Position numbers and translations under genes: made by a program. The notes beneath the pieces were generated by a model that saw only the letters and a program-made list of their open reading frames with translations, did not search any database and was not told the DNA's origin. Positions 30,301 to 38,881 of a stretch of DNA of 64,000 bases are shown in pieces. How positions within the stretch are numbered: the first letter of the stretch is position 1; every line of letters starts with the position of its first letter. Source of the DNA: Rhizobiaceae bacterium. Lineage in GTDB: Bacteria; Pseudomonadota; Alphaproteobacteria; Rhizobiales; Rhizobiaceae. The stretch is taken from positions 1 through 64,000 of the forward strand of contig CAJPFN010000009.1 of the NCBI GenBank assembly GCA_905339215.1, read 5' to 3'.

Positions 30301-30519
30301 GGCCTGTTGGTGTCGACAATGCTGTCGCTGGTCTTCGTACCCTCTTTTTACGCGATCATGGACGACGCGGCGAACGGCGCGGCGCGCCTGTTCCGCTGGC
30401 TGGTGCGGCCGAATCCGAAAGACGACCCGCTGGACGAGCCGGCCCCTGCCGCGCCGGAGGTGCCTGGCGCCGCCGCTGCGGCGCGTGCCGAGGCTCCGCT
30501 GCCGCTGGCGGCCGAATGA
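27364..30519 (+). CDS. RND (HAE1-type) multidrug efflux permease
   Basis: A 1051-aa AcrB-like proton-driven pump. The family's twelve-helix architecture with two large periplasmic loops is evident. The proton-relay residues are present: two Asp in TM4 (GILVDDAIVEIENIVRHV) and Lys in TM10 (GIVTKNAIMLIDFA). The C-terminus is an Ala/Pro-rich tail. It works with the adaptor encoded just before it. No outer-membrane factor lies in the operon, so a distant TolC-like protein is needed. Substrates are unknown; the TetR gene upstream points to drug or toxic-compound export. Confidence 0.93.
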   Translation: MNWNFSAWSIRNPIPPILLFIVLFTLGVMSFMSLPVTRFPNIDLPIVSVVVRDPGVAPSELETQVTKRVEDAVANIAGVKNVFSNITEGNSQTLVEFRLEVDTQTAVSDVKDAIERIRSNLPATADAPVVNRVDVEGQAILTYAVSAPAMTLEELSWFVDDTVIRKLQGVKGVARVDRYGGVTRELKVELDPDRLEALGVTASAVNAALRAANSDLTGGSGEFADRDQTIRTLGSAKSIADLESLEIPLGGGRIVKLSDIATVTDTWAKPKSFARLNNQTVVSFGIFRGKGESDVDINERAIAAIADLQAANPGVTIAKVDDSVTFTEGNYDSAMETLIEGAVLSVIVVFLFLRDIRATLVAATALPLSIIPAFWALDLLGFSLNLISLLGITLVVGILVDDAIVEIENIVRHVKMGKSPYRASLEAADEIGLAVIAISATIMAVFAPVSFMGGIAGQYFKQFGLTVAIAVFFSLLVARLLTPMLAAYFLRGHAHAEPKPGWIMRLYEQALRATLRFRWITLLGGIGFFAASIYAIGFLPSGFIPREDASRIVFSLELPPGSRLEDTRLVTDHVTDLFRELPEVENVYVIGGSNPTGTLEPRRATVVADLIHKSERDIDQGAIEEILLGKLEAVPDLRAYFVNPRGQRSLELGVMGSDGVTPDEQARKIQSAMAASGMFRGVASNAALDRPEVTVIPDLDRLAELGISTATLAETMRVATIGDIDARLAKFTVGDRQIPIRVQLTEAARDDMAVIGALPVPTASGVSVPLSSVAEIRYGQGPSSIQRYNRERRVVIGADMAVGYELGQGLDAVWALPEVKNMPAGVRIQETGDAEIMGDVFAGFAMAMTVGLMLVFVVLILLFGSVFHSFTILGSLPLAIGGVVAGLWLTGSAVSMPVVIGILMLMGIVTKNAIMLIDFAIDAVHRGVSRTEAIVDAGRKRARPIVMTTIAMSAGMVPASLALGDGGEFRAPMAVAVIGGLLVSTMLSLVFVPSFYAIMDDAANGAARLFRWLVRPNPKDDPLDEPAPAAPEVPGAAAAARAEAPLPLAAE

Positions 30520-30632
30520 GCCGGTTTCGCGCTGCCGCATCTTGAAAATACTTAGACCCCTGTCCAATTGGCAGGGAGCGCCGCTTCCGTCACTATGGTG
30601 GCCGTGACCGGGATCCAGAAACTCGGCACGGG

Positions 30633-31868
30633 GTGAACAAGAGCAGAGGCCAGCCGACCGTGACCGTATCCGATCCGCGCATCCGCGCTGGCGAGCCGCT
30701 GCTGATGGGTCGCTCGGCGCCGACCCGCGTCGGCCTGATCCCGCCGCTTTCTGCGGCGCGTTGGCTTCTCGTCCTCATTGTTGCGGCCGGCATCTACTTC
30801 TTCCACGGCTTCCTCGTGCCCGTGCTTGCTGCGCTGGTCATCGCCTTTGCCAGCTGGCCGCTCTACCGGCGCCTGCTCGCCGCCGTCGACGGCAGCCGGA
30901 CGGTCGCTGCGGCGATCGCGATCCTGGCGATCGTCGGGTTCCTCGTCGTGCCGATCGTGCTGGCGGTTACCTATGCCACGAATGAGGTCAGGATCTGGGT
31001 GCAGTGGTCGATCGAAACCAACCGCGACGGCGCGCCGACCCCGGACTGGATCGCCACCTTGCCGGCGGTCGGCGAATGGCTCGACGCGCAGTGGACCCGC
31101 TATATCGGCCACCCGGGCGCCATTGGCGAACTCATCCAACTCGTCAGCGGCGCCAACATCGGCAACATCTACCGGGCGCTGCTGGCGGCCGGCGGTGGCG
31201 CCTTCAGCCTGTTGCTCACGCTGCTCTTCATGCTGATTGCCCTGTTCTTCACCTATCGCGACGGCGAGGCCTTCGTCGCCCAGGTCGACCGGCTGGGTGA
31301 GCGTATATTCCCCATGCGCTGGGAGCGCCTGTCGCGTGTGGTTCCGGCGACCATTTCCTCGACGGTCACCGGCATGACGCTGATCGCCATCGGCGAGGGC
31401 GTGGTGCTGGGCATCGCCTACTGGCTGGCGGGCGTACCGTCGCCGGTGACGCTCGGCGCGCTGACCGGCCTTATGGCGCTGATCCCGGGCGGCGCACCGC
31501 TCTCGTTCACGCTGGTGTCGATCTATCTCGTCGCCAGCGGCTCGTGGATGGCAGGCCTGGCGCTGTTCGCCTGGGGCTCGATCGAGTTGTTCATCGTCGA
31601 CAAGACGCTACGGCCCAAGCTGGTCGGCGGGCCGATCAAACTGCCCTTCCTGCCGACCTTCTTCGGCCTGATCGGCGGCGTCAAGACGATGGGCCTGCTC
31701 GGCCTATTCATCGGCCCGGTGCTGATGGCCCTGCTCGTCGCCATCTGGCGCGAGTGGGTACGCGAGGTCGTCGCGGGCGACGACGCCGCGCAGGCCCTTG
31801 CCGACGCGACGGCGTCTGCTGAGTCGCACGCCGACGCCAGCCTTCCGCCGGCTGCCCACGGCGGCTGA
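30633..31868 (+). CDS. AI-2E (TqsA/PerM) family permease
   Basis: A 411-aa membrane protein of the AI-2E family with seven or eight hydrophobic segments. The first is ARWLLVLIVAAGIYFFHGFLVPVLAALVIAF, and the conserved late glycine/proline segment is ALIPGGAPLSFTLVSIYLV. Members export small solutes or act as Na+/H+ antiporters; AI-2 itself need not be the substrate. The start is uncertain: GTG 30633 gives a 30-residue hydrophilic leader, and ATG 30705 is an alternative. It is convergent with the cytochrome b561 gene, 18 bases away. Confidence 0.82.
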   Translation: MNKSRGQPTVTVSDPRIRAGEPLLMGRSAPTRVGLIPPLSAARWLLVLIVAAGIYFFHGFLVPVLAALVIAFASWPLYRRLLAAVDGSRTVAAAIAILAIVGFLVVPIVLAVTYATNEVRIWVQWSIETNRDGAPTPDWIATLPAVGEWLDAQWTRYIGHPGAIGELIQLVSGANIGNIYRALLAAGGGAFSLLLTLLFMLIALFFTYRDGEAFVAQVDRLGERIFPMRWERLSRVVPATISSTVTGMTLIAIGEGVVLGIAYWLAGVPSPVTLGALTGLMALIPGGAPLSFTLVSIYLVASGSWMAGLALFAWGSIELFIVDKTLRPKLVGGPIKLPFLPTFFGLIGGVKTMGLLGLFIGPVLMALLVAIWREWVREVVAGDDAAQALADATASAESHADASLPPAAHGG

Positions 31869-31886
31869 GCCGCCGTGTCGCCGGCG

Positions 31887-32405
31887 TCAGGCGGCGCCCC
31901 GCCGTTCGGGCCGCAGCATGCGCATCAGCACGTCCGACTTGACGACGAAGTGCTGGTAGAGCGCGCCCACCGTGTGCAGGGCGACGAACAGGATGATCAC
32001 CGGCTTGCCGATCTCGTGGATCGTGCCGAAGGCTTCGACGCCCAGGAACCAGGCGATGCCGCCGCTGACCGGCATGCCGAGGATGACGCCGTAGAGCACG
32101 ATGTGGGTCGCCACGGCGATCCATTTCTGCGCCGCACTTTCCCCTGCGGGCGCCGCTGGCGCGCCCCTGGCAACGCGGATGGCGAGACGGATGACCGCGA
32201 GTGCGAAGATGGCGATGCCGACCCAGACATGGATGTCGGCGGCGAGCAGTTCGTCGGCAGTAGACTCGGTGCCGCGCAGGAAGGCGCGGAAGGCTGGGAC
32301 GATGTCCTCGCCGAAGATGACCTGGAACACGACCAGCGCTGCGATGATCCAGTGCAGTGCGATCTGGAGGGTCGAATAGCCTGTAGGATTATGGGTGGTA
32401 GTCAT
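31887..32405 (-). CDS. cytochrome b561 family protein
   Basis: A 172-aa four-helix di-heme membrane cytochrome. Candidate heme-ligand histidines are in LQIALHWIIAALVV, LAADIHVWVGIAIF, AVATHIVLYGVIL and VALHTVGALYQHFV, one per helix as in the family. It transfers electrons between quinol and an acceptor in the inner membrane. Length is normal. It stands between convergent and tandem transport genes with no partner that would identify the acceptor. Confidence 0.88.
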   Translation of the reverse strand: MTTTHNPTGYSTLQIALHWIIAALVVFQVIFGEDIVPAFRAFLRGTESTADELLAADIHVWVGIAIFALAVIRLAIRVARGAPAAPAGESAAQKWIAVATHIVLYGVILGMPVSGGIAWFLGVEAFGTIHEIGKPVIILFVALHTVGALYQHFVVKSDVLMRMLRPERRGAA

Positions 32406-32522
32406 GGGTGCAATGCCTTCATGTCAGACGCCTTGGGAGGGTCGCAACGATAGTCGCTCCGCGCCTTGATCGAGGGCAAGTTAAAGTATTTTCATGAACG
32501 CTGTTTGCGGCACTTACCGGCT

Positions 32523-33422
32523 TCAGGCTTGGCCGGCGTTACCGGAAACACGGTGGCGGCGGCTTTCCACGAGTTGCCAGATCGAATGGGCGACGAGGGC
32601 GGTGATCAGGATGGCGCCGCCGATCAGGCTGTTGGTGGTCGGCACTTCGGAGAAGATCATCCACACCCAGACCGGCGCCAGCACGGTTTCCAGGAGATAG
32701 AACATCGCCACCTCGGCGCCGGAGATGTACCTCGGCCCGGCCGCCAGGCAGAAGAACGAGATCGGCATCACCACCGCGCCGTTGAAGATGATCCACCACG
32801 GAGCGTCCACCCGGTAGCCGGTGTCCCCGGCGACCACCGCCAACGCCACCATGAAGGGCATGATCACGCCGATCAGCGCGGTGAAACCCATATCGCGTCC
32901 GCTCGCCCGGCTGACGGTGATCGCGGACGCGATGAGGAAAGACGAGCAGAGCGCCATGAAGTCGCCGAACACGTTGCCGGTGCCGACGGAGTCGCCGACG
33001 ATGATCAGCACCCCGACGATCATCGCCGCCATGGCCAGAAGCGTCGCCGGGCGCGGCCGCTCCTTGAGGAATAGCCACGACAACAGCGCGGCGAACATGG
33101 TGGTGAAGGCTAGGATGAAGACGAGGTTGGCTGTCGAGGTGCTGAAGACGGCGGTGACGAAGGTGATCGAGCCCAGGCCGTAGAGTGCGGCAACGACGAC
33201 GCCGGCGCGCCCCGGCAGCAACTGCGGGACTTGCGGCGTGATCAGGCGCCAGACCGCCCAGATGACCAGCGCCGCGACGAAGGTCGTCCCGGTCCTGAGC
33301 AGCAGGATCGACCATGCTTCGCCTTCGGCGAGACGGATCAGCGGGATGTCGACGGTGAGCGTCAACCCGCCGATGGCGGTCAGCAGCAGTCCCCTCTTGT
33401 GGTCGGTCTGGATGGCGGACAT
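32523..33422 (-). CDS. EamA (DMT) family permease
   Basis: A 299-aa drug/metabolite transporter superfamily protein with two EamA repeats and about ten hydrophobic helices. They begin at LLLTAIGGLTLTVDIPLIRL and end at the second repeat's LLETVLAPVWVWMIFSEVPT, where the conserved Pro and Glu lie. It probably exports a metabolite; the substrate is unknown. The start MSAIQTDHKRG gives the normal short cytoplasmic N-terminus. The cytochrome b561 gene lies downstream, 117 bases away. Confidence 0.85.
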   Translation of the reverse strand: MSAIQTDHKRGLLLTAIGGLTLTVDIPLIRLAEGEAWSILLLRTGTTFVAALVIWAVWRLITPQVPQLLPGRAGVVVAALYGLGSITFVTAVFSTSTANLVFILAFTTMFAALLSWLFLKERPRPATLLAMAAMIVGVLIIVGDSVGTGNVFGDFMALCSSFLIASAITVSRASGRDMGFTALIGVIMPFMVALAVVAGDTGYRVDAPWWIIFNGAVVMPISFFCLAAGPRYISGAEVAMFYLLETVLAPVWVWMIFSEVPTTNSLIGGAILITALVAHSIWQLVESRRHRVSGNAGQA

Positions 33423-33479
33423 GGCTCGGGCTCCGTCGAGAGGCAACGGCAGCGTCCGGTGACGGCGGGCCGGCTGGGG

Positions 33480-34235
33480 TCAGTCTTGCGCTTCGTAGCG
33501 GTCCCAGCCCTTCGGGCCGAGGTGCTCCTGCGGCAGGAAGCGGACCTTATAGTTCATCTTGCGCGAGCCGTTGACCCAGTAGCCGAGATAGACATGGGGC
33601 AAGCCGGCGGCGCGGGCCCGGGCAATGTGGTCGAGGATCATGAAGCTGCCGAGCGAGCGATCCTCCAGGTCGGGATTGTAGAAGGAATAGACCATCGACA
33701 GACCGTCGCTCATCCGGTCGGTCAGGGCGACCGCAATCAGTTCGCCTTCGCCCTTGCCGGTGAAGAACGTGTCGGGTCCGCGGCGGCGGTACTCGACGAC
33801 CTTGGTGTCGACATGGGTATCCTCGACCATCATCGCGTAGTCGAGCACGGTCATGTCCGACATGCCGCCGCGGCGATGGCGGGCGTCGAGATAGGAGCGG
33901 AACAGCGAATATTGCTCCGTCGACGGCTCGGCATCGTGGACGACGCCGATCAGGTCCTCGTTGCGCTGGACGACGCGGCGCATGCTGCGCGTCGGCTTGA
34001 ACTCGCCGGCGAGGATGCGCACCGACACGCAGGCGCGGCAGGTCTCGCAAGCCGGGCGGTAGGCGATGTTCTGCGATCGGCGAAAGCCGCCCTGGGTGAG
34101 CAGATCGTTGAGTTCGCGCGCCTTCTCGCCGATCAGGTGGGTGAAGACCTTCCGCTCGAACTGTCCGTCGATGTAGGGGCAGGGCGAGGGCGCCGTGAGG
34201 AAGAACTGCGGTGTATTGGTCGGGTGCTGCGTCAT
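33480..34235 (-). CDS. bpt: aspartate/glutamate leucyltransferase (N-end rule)
   Basis: A 251-aa Bpt/ATE-like aminoacyl-tRNA-protein transferase. It adds Leu to proteins with N-terminal Asp or Glu, marking them for ClpS-ClpAP degradation. The Cys-rich N-terminal segment ([23 protein letters not shown]) and the C-terminal acyltransferase fold ([25 protein letters not shown]) are typical. The start MTQHPTNTP fits the family; upstream residues in the open frame do not. The neighbourhood bpt-RDD-hemB is common in Hyphomicrobiales. Confidence 0.93.
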   Translation of the reverse strand: MTQHPTNTPQFFLTAPSPCPYIDGQFERKVFTHLIGEKARELNDLLTQGGFRRSQNIAYRPACETCRACVSVRILAGEFKPTRSMRRVVQRNEDLIGVVHDAEPSTEQYSLFRSYLDARHRRGGMSDMTVLDYAMMVEDTHVDTKVVEYRRRGPDTFFTGKGEGELIAVALTDRMSDGLSMVYSFYNPDLEDRSLGSFMILDHIARARAAGLPHVYLGYWVNGSRKMNYKVRFLPQEHLGPKGWDRYEAQD

Positions 34236-34369
34236 CTTTTCCGCGCGATGCCCATGGGATCGCCATACCTTGGCTGCCGCCGAAAAAAATTCAACAGAAG
34301 AATGATTAATGAAGGAGTCTCGGCGAGCCCTTGGGCGCCGGCATTCGGATCGGGCAACGCCACTGCGAT

Positions 34370-34843
34370 TCAGAAACGGTCGGAGCGCGTGACGACCGTC
34401 CCGAGGAGGAGATCGTGCAGGGTTCGCTTGCGTTCCGAGAAAAGCGTCACCAGCAGGATCAACGGGGTCAGCACGACGTTGCCTGCCCAGAACAGGAAGG
34501 AATGGACCACTGCGGTGAGCCCGTCGATGCGGCCGCCGTCCAGACGGTCGAGGCGCACGCCCATCATGCGCATGCCGACGGTCGCCTGTTCGGGGCCGCC
34601 GAGCGTATTCCAGACGTAGATTGCGGCAACGAGGGGTGCGAGCACGCCGAATAGCGACCAGCCGAGGCCGAGCGTGAGCAGGCCGAGGACGAAGACCAGG
34701 ATGCCGAACGGCACGAGCAGCAGCCCGACGATGATGTAGTCGAGGATACAAGCCATCACGCGGCGCGTGCGCACACCGTCATAGGCGCGGATATCGTCCA
34801 GCCGCGTGGTGATGATTTCTCCGTCGAGGACGCGCGTCGCCAT
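34370..34843 (-). CDS. RDD family membrane protein
   Basis: A 157-aa protein with the RDD domain: the name motif Arg-x2-Asp is seen in [26 protein letters not shown], then two further hydrophobic segments and a C-terminal [15 protein letters not shown]. The family is of unknown function, with some members linked to ion exchange. It lies between bpt and a DUF423 gene on the same strand. The start at 34843 is the first ATG and gives normal length. Confidence 0.87.
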   Translation of the reverse strand: MATRVLDGEIITTRLDDIRAYDGVRTRRVMACILDYIIVGLLLVPFGILVFVLGLLTLGLGWSLFGVLAPLVAAIYVWNTLGGPEQATVGMRMMGVRLDRLDGGRIDGLTAVVHSFLFWAGNVVLTPLILLVTLFSERKRTLHDLLLGTVVTRSDRF

Positions 34844-34954
34844 GGTTTCCTTTCCGGCCGGCGCCTTGATGCGCCGCAGGCCTTTGAAATGGTGAGCCGC
34901 GGCGGCAATTCAAGCGTTCTGCCGCGCGAGCCGGCGCGCAGGGGAGGCGCCCGC

Positions 34955-35320
34955 TCAGTCCGCGTCGCCGCGCCGCCAGATCGCGCCGATGGCAACGACG
35001 ATCCAGCCGAGGATGGTCAAGGTGCCGCCGCCCGGCGCGGCCATGGGAAAAATCCGCTCGCCCGTGAACTCGCGCATCAGGAGGTCGCCGGAAAAGAGGA
35101 GCGGCCCGACGAACAGGAGGACGCCTCCGAGGCGGACCACGCCGTCGCCACGCCGTCCGCCGAGCAGGCCGATGGCGACGAGCGCCGGCGCGTGGGCGAG
35201 CAGGAAAGACGCGGACGTCCCGACGTTGGTGCCGCCGATGTGAGCATTCACCGCTAGAAGCGCCACGCCCGCTGCGCCGAAGAGCCCGCCGACGAAGAGA
35301 AGGATGCGGCCGAGGATCAT
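34955..35320 (-). CDS. DUF423 family membrane protein
   Basis: A 121-aa protein with four hydrophobic helices. The pattern FGAAGVALLAVNAHI near the start and LLFVGPLLFSGDLLMREFTG followed by FPMAAPGGGTLTILGW near the end are the conserved parts of DUF423. The function is unknown. The start MILGRILLF begins directly at the first helix. It is in a minus-strand run with hemB upstream and the RDD gene downstream. Confidence 0.82.
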   Translation of the reverse strand: MILGRILLFVGGLFGAAGVALLAVNAHIGGTNVGTSASFLLAHAPALVAIGLLGGRRGDGVVRLGGVLLFVGPLLFSGDLLMREFTGERIFPMAAPGGGTLTILGWIVVAIGAIWRRGDAD

Positions 35321-35423
35321 GAAGCGCTCCACTTGCTCGCCGGCGCCCGCCGGTCTTTCGCGGGCGGATTCATATGGCCAGCCGGGTCGTACCGCAACGC
35401 CGCCGCCGCGGCACAGGTCCGGT

Positions 35424-36455
35424 TCAGTCCTTCAACATCTCCGCAACCTTCGGCGCAAAGTAGGTGAGGATGCCGTCGCAACCGGCGCGCTTCATCGAGA
35501 GCAGCGATTCCATCATGGCGCGGTCGCCGTCAATCCAGCCATTGGCCGCGGCTGCCGTGATCATCGCGTATTCGCCCGACACCTGGTAGGCGAAGGTCGG
35601 CATCGCCAATTCGTCCTTCAGCCGACGGACGATGTCCAGATAGGGCAGGCCGGGCTTGACCATCAGCATATCGGCGCCCTCGTAGACGTCTTGCTCAGCC
35701 TCGCGCACGGCCTCGTCCGAATTGGCGTGGTCGATGTAGTAGGTCTTCTTGTCGCCCTTGAGCAGCCCGGCCGTGCCCACCGCCTCGCGGTAGGGACCGT
35801 AGAAGGCCGAGGCGAACTTGGTCGCATAGGACATGATCGCCACGTCCTGGAAGCCGTTGGCGTCGAGCGCGTCGCGGATCGCGCCGATGCGGCCGTCCAT
35901 CATGTCGGACGGCGCTATGATGTCGGCGCCGGCTGCTGCTTGGCCGACTGCGGCCATGGCGATCTGTTCGACCGATTCGTCATTGGCGATGACCCCGTCG
36001 CGCAGGATGCCATCATGGCCGTGGCTGGTGAACGGATCGAGCGCGGCGTCGGTGATGACGCCGATCTCCGGAACGGCCGCCTTGATGGCGCGCGAGGCAC
36101 GGTTGATGACGTTGTCGGGATCGAGAATATGCGAGCCGGTCTGGTCGCGCCGCGAAAGCGCGATGTTGGGGAACGTCGCGATCGCCGGGATGCCGAGTTT
36201 CGCCGCGCGCTCGGCCTCGCGCACGGCGCGGTCGACGGTCATGCGGTAGACGCCGGGCATGGCGGCGATCTCCTCGACGCGGTCGTCGCCGTCGATGATG
36301 AAGATCGGCCAGATCAGGTCGTCGACCGTGAGCCGGTTCTCCTGGACCAACCGCCGGGACCAGTCGGCCTTGCGCATGCGGCGCAGGCGGCGGCCCGAGG
36401 TGATCTCGTCGACGCTGCGCTGCATCGTGGCGCGGGCTGGGGTGAACTTGTTCAT
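35424..36455 (-). CDS. hemB: delta-aminolevulinic acid dehydratase (porphobilinogen synthase)
   Basis: A 343-aa enzyme that condenses two 5-aminolevulinates to porphobilinogen for heme and cobalamin synthesis. The two Schiff-base lysines lie in SYATKFASAFYGPYR and MLMVKPGLPYLD. The region that holds zinc-binding cysteines in other bacteria reads DAALDPFTSHGHDGI, with no Cys, so it should be a Mg2+-dependent, non-zinc enzyme as in other alphaproteobacteria. The start MNKFTPAR is normal. A divergent promoter region (36456-36630) separates it from the enolase-superfamily gene. Confidence 0.96.
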   Translation of the reverse strand: MNKFTPARATMQRSVDEITSGRRLRRMRKADWSRRLVQENRLTVDDLIWPIFIIDGDDRVEEIAAMPGVYRMTVDRAVREAERAAKLGIPAIATFPNIALSRRDQTGSHILDPDNVINRASRAIKAAVPEIGVITDAALDPFTSHGHDGILRDGVIANDESVEQIAMAAVGQAAAGADIIAPSDMMDGRIGAIRDALDANGFQDVAIMSYATKFASAFYGPYREAVGTAGLLKGDKKTYYIDHANSDEAVREAEQDVYEGADMLMVKPGLPYLDIVRRLKDELAMPTFAYQVSGEYAMITAAAANGWIDGDRAMMESLLSMKRAGCDGILTYFAPKVAEMLKD

Positions 36456-36630
36456 GGCGTGGCCTCCGCGAACTTCTTCCGCGATGGCCGGCTCTTAGCA
36501 TGCGCAAGCCGCGGAGGGCAAAGCGCAGGGACGTCGGCCTTCGCGCCTTTCCGGGTGCCGTCTGGCGAAAATGTACTGTTTGTGATGTGATCGGCCGGTC
36601 TCGGCGATACGACGGTGTGGGTGCCTCGCG

Positions 36631-37731
36631 ATGTCGATGGAGAATGGACTTGTCATCCGATCGGTGAGAACGCGCGCCGTTCGCGTTCCTCTGAACTTCA
36701 CCCTTGGGACAAGCGCTGCGATCGTCCGCTCCGTTCCGCTCGTCCTCATGGACCTCGTCAGTGCGGATGGCGTGGAAGGGCGTTCCTACGTGTTCTGTTA
36801 CACGAGCGCCGGAGCCAAGGCAGTCGCCGCCCACGCCGCCGAGGCGGTCGCGCTGCTTGAAAAGTCCCCGGTCTCTCCGCGGCGATTGTGGGAGGTCGCT
36901 GCGCGTCGCCTCGCGCTGCTCGGCGTCACCGGACCAGTGAGGATGGCGCTTTCGGCCCTGGATGTCGCCTTGTGGGACGCGATTGCCATCCGCGCCGCAA
37001 TGCCGCTCGCCACATTGCTGGGCGGCGCGCCTCGCGCGCTGAAAGCTTACGATAGCCGCGGCCTGGGACTGATGCCGAAGGAACAGCTCGCCGCGGAGGT
37101 CGACAAGCTGCTCGCGGGCGGCCTGCGGGCACTGAAACTCCGACTGGGATACCCCACGGTCGACGAGGATCTGGCGGCTGTCCGCCTGGTTCGCGGCCGG
37201 ATGCCCGACGGGTCGGAGCTGATGGTCGACTACAATCAGGCTCTCGATCTCCATGAAGCGACGCGCCGGGGTCTTGCCCTGCAGGCTGAGGGCCTGACCT
37301 GGCTCGAGGAGCCGATCCGTCACGACGCCTACCAGGACTATGCCGCGCTTTGCCGGAAACTCGACCTGCCGCTCCAGATCGGCGAGAATTTCAACGGCCC
37401 CGAAGCCATGATGGACGCGGTCTTGGCGGGGGCGGTCGACCTGGCGATGCCGGACGTCTCGCGGATCGGTGGTGTCACCGGCTGGATGCAGGCCGCGGGC
37501 CTCGCATCCGCGCGCGGAATACCGTTGTCGTCGCATCTCATGCCGGAGATAAGCGCCCATCTGCTGGCGGCCTCGCCGACCGCACACTGGCTGGAGTACG
37601 TGGACTGGGCGGATTGCCTCCTGCTGCAGCCTTTGAGGATCGCGAACGGCGAGGCGATTGTCCCCTCGCGACCGGGACTCGGCCTCGAATGGAACGAAGA
37701 CATGATCGGGCGCCTCGAACGGATGGACTGA
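36631..37731 (+). CDS. mandelate racemase-like enolase-superfamily enzyme with Lys-to-Arg change
   Basis: A 366-aa enzyme collinear with Pseudomonas putida mandelate racemase, with a constant offset of five residues. Metal ligands are Asp200, Glu226 and Glu252. The dyad Asp275-His302 and Glu322 are conserved, as is Lys169 (Lys164 in the racemase). Arg171 stands where the racemase has Lys166, the base for S-substrate. Whole blocks match, such as MVDYNQ, DVSRIGGVTGWMQA and SSHLMPEISAHLLA. The substrate is thus probably an alpha-hydroxy or sugar acid, with racemase activity doubtful. It may be coexpressed with the downstream CoA-ester gene. Confidence 0.88.
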   Translation: MSMENGLVIRSVRTRAVRVPLNFTLGTSAAIVRSVPLVLMDLVSADGVEGRSYVFCYTSAGAKAVAAHAAEAVALLEKSPVSPRRLWEVAARRLALLGVTGPVRMALSALDVALWDAIAIRAAMPLATLLGGAPRALKAYDSRGLGLMPKEQLAAEVDKLLAGGLRALKLRLGYPTVDEDLAAVRLVRGRMPDGSELMVDYNQALDLHEATRRGLALQAEGLTWLEEPIRHDAYQDYAALCRKLDLPLQIGENFNGPEAMMDAVLAGAVDLAMPDVSRIGGVTGWMQAAGLASARGIPLSSHLMPEISAHLLAASPTAHWLEYVDWADCLLLQPLRIANGEAIVPSRPGLGLEWNEDMIGRLERMD

Positions 37732-37825
37732 AATCCGCACATCGGCTTTGCGTGGCTCCGCCCTCGCCGGGCGCGGTCATTGTTGACGATCTCCGTCCCG
37801 CCCCTTAGCACTTCTGCCCGGTACG

Positions 37826-38881
37826 GTGGAGGAAGCGTTGGGCATCGACTTCGGCGGCGGCGACGAGATCCGGTTCGAGCGCGTCGGCAGGGCCGGCGTC
37901 GTCACCATGACTCGTGCCAAGGCGCTCAATGCCGTGACCCACCGCATGGTGCGGGCGCTCTCCGCCGCGCTGGATGCGTGGGAGCGCGATGCGGAGGTCG
38001 CACTCGTCATCGTCCGCGGCGAGGGTAGGGCGTTTTCGGCCGGCGGCGACATCCTCGATATCTACAAGGCCGGCCTCGCCGGCAATCCTCCGGTCGGATT
38101 CTTTGCCGACGAATACCGGCTGAACGCCCGTATCGCGCGTTTTGCGAAACCCTATGTCGCGCTGATCGACGGAATCGTCATGGGCGGTGGCGTCGGCGTC
38201 TCCTTTCACGGCTCGCACCGCGTGATGACGGAAAACGCGCTGTTCGCCATGCCCGAAGTCGGCATCGGCTTCTTCCCCGATGTTGGCGGCAGCCACATCC
38301 TGCCGCGCCTGAAGGATGGATACGGTATGTATCTGGCCCTAACCGGCAATCGTATACGCCGCGGCGACGCTCGATGGGCCGGCCTCGCTACGCACTGCAT
38401 CCCCGCGGCGGCGCTGGAGGCGCTGCTTTCCGCGCTGTGCGCAGGTGAGAGACCCGATGCCGCGATCGGGCGATTCGCCGAAGATGTCCCACCTGAGACG
38501 GATGAAGCGACCCGCCGATCGATTGCCCGCCATTTCTCCGGGGAGAGTATAGAGACGATCGTCGCCAGCCTCACCGCTGACGCCGATTCCTTCGCTGCCG
38601 CTACGCTGCAAACGATCCGCAAGCGCTCCCCCACCAGCGTCAAGGTCGCTTTCCGCCAGGTCCGCGCCGGCGCCAATCTTTCCATGGACGCCTGCATGCG
38701 CATGGAGTTCCGTATCCTGACCCGCATGCTGGCGGGAACCGATTTCTATGAGGGCATCCGCGCCGCGATCGTCGACAAGGGCTCGACACCGGTCTGGAAT
38801 CCGGCGACCCTCGAAGAGGTCGGCGACTTGGCCGTCGACGCCTATTTTGCGCCGCCGGGCTCCGGAGACCTCGTCCTTTGA
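37826..38881 (+). CDS. enoyl-CoA hydratase/3-hydroxyisobutyryl-CoA hydrolase family protein
   Basis: A 351-aa crotonase-fold protein of the HIBYL-CoA hydrolase subgroup. The oxyanion-hole segments are FSAGGDILDIY and DGIVMGGGVGVSFHGSHRV; the catalytic Glu and Asp lie in FAMPEVGIGFFPDVGGS. HIBYL-CoA hydrolase acts in valine breakdown. The C-terminal extension (SVKVAFRQVRAGANLSMDACMRMEFR) supports hydrolase over short enoyl-CoA hydratase. The start is uncertain: GTG 37826 is used, but TTG 37838 with GGAGG (37828-37832) before it is plausible. It overlaps the next gene by 4 bases. Confidence 0.87.
   Translation: MEEALGIDFGGGDEIRFERVGRAGVVTMTRAKALNAVTHRMVRALSAALDAWERDAEVALVIVRGEGRAFSAGGDILDIYKAGLAGNPPVGFFADEYRLNARIARFAKPYVALIDGIVMGGGVGVSFHGSHRVMTENALFAMPEVGIGFFPDVGGSHILPRLKDGYGMYLALTGNRIRRGDARWAGLATHCIPAAALEALLSALCAGERPDAAIGRFAEDVPPETDEATRRSIARHFSGESIETIVASLTADADSFAAATLQTIRKRSPTSVKVAFRQVRAGANLSMDACMRMEFRILTRMLAGTDFYEGIRAAIVDKGSTPVWNPATLEEVGDLAVDAYFAPPGSGDLVL

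Noticed and set aside
30531-30600. Terminator at CCCTGTCCAATTGGCAGGG after the RND gene
   Set aside because: The palindrome is imperfect and no T tract follows; too weak to list.
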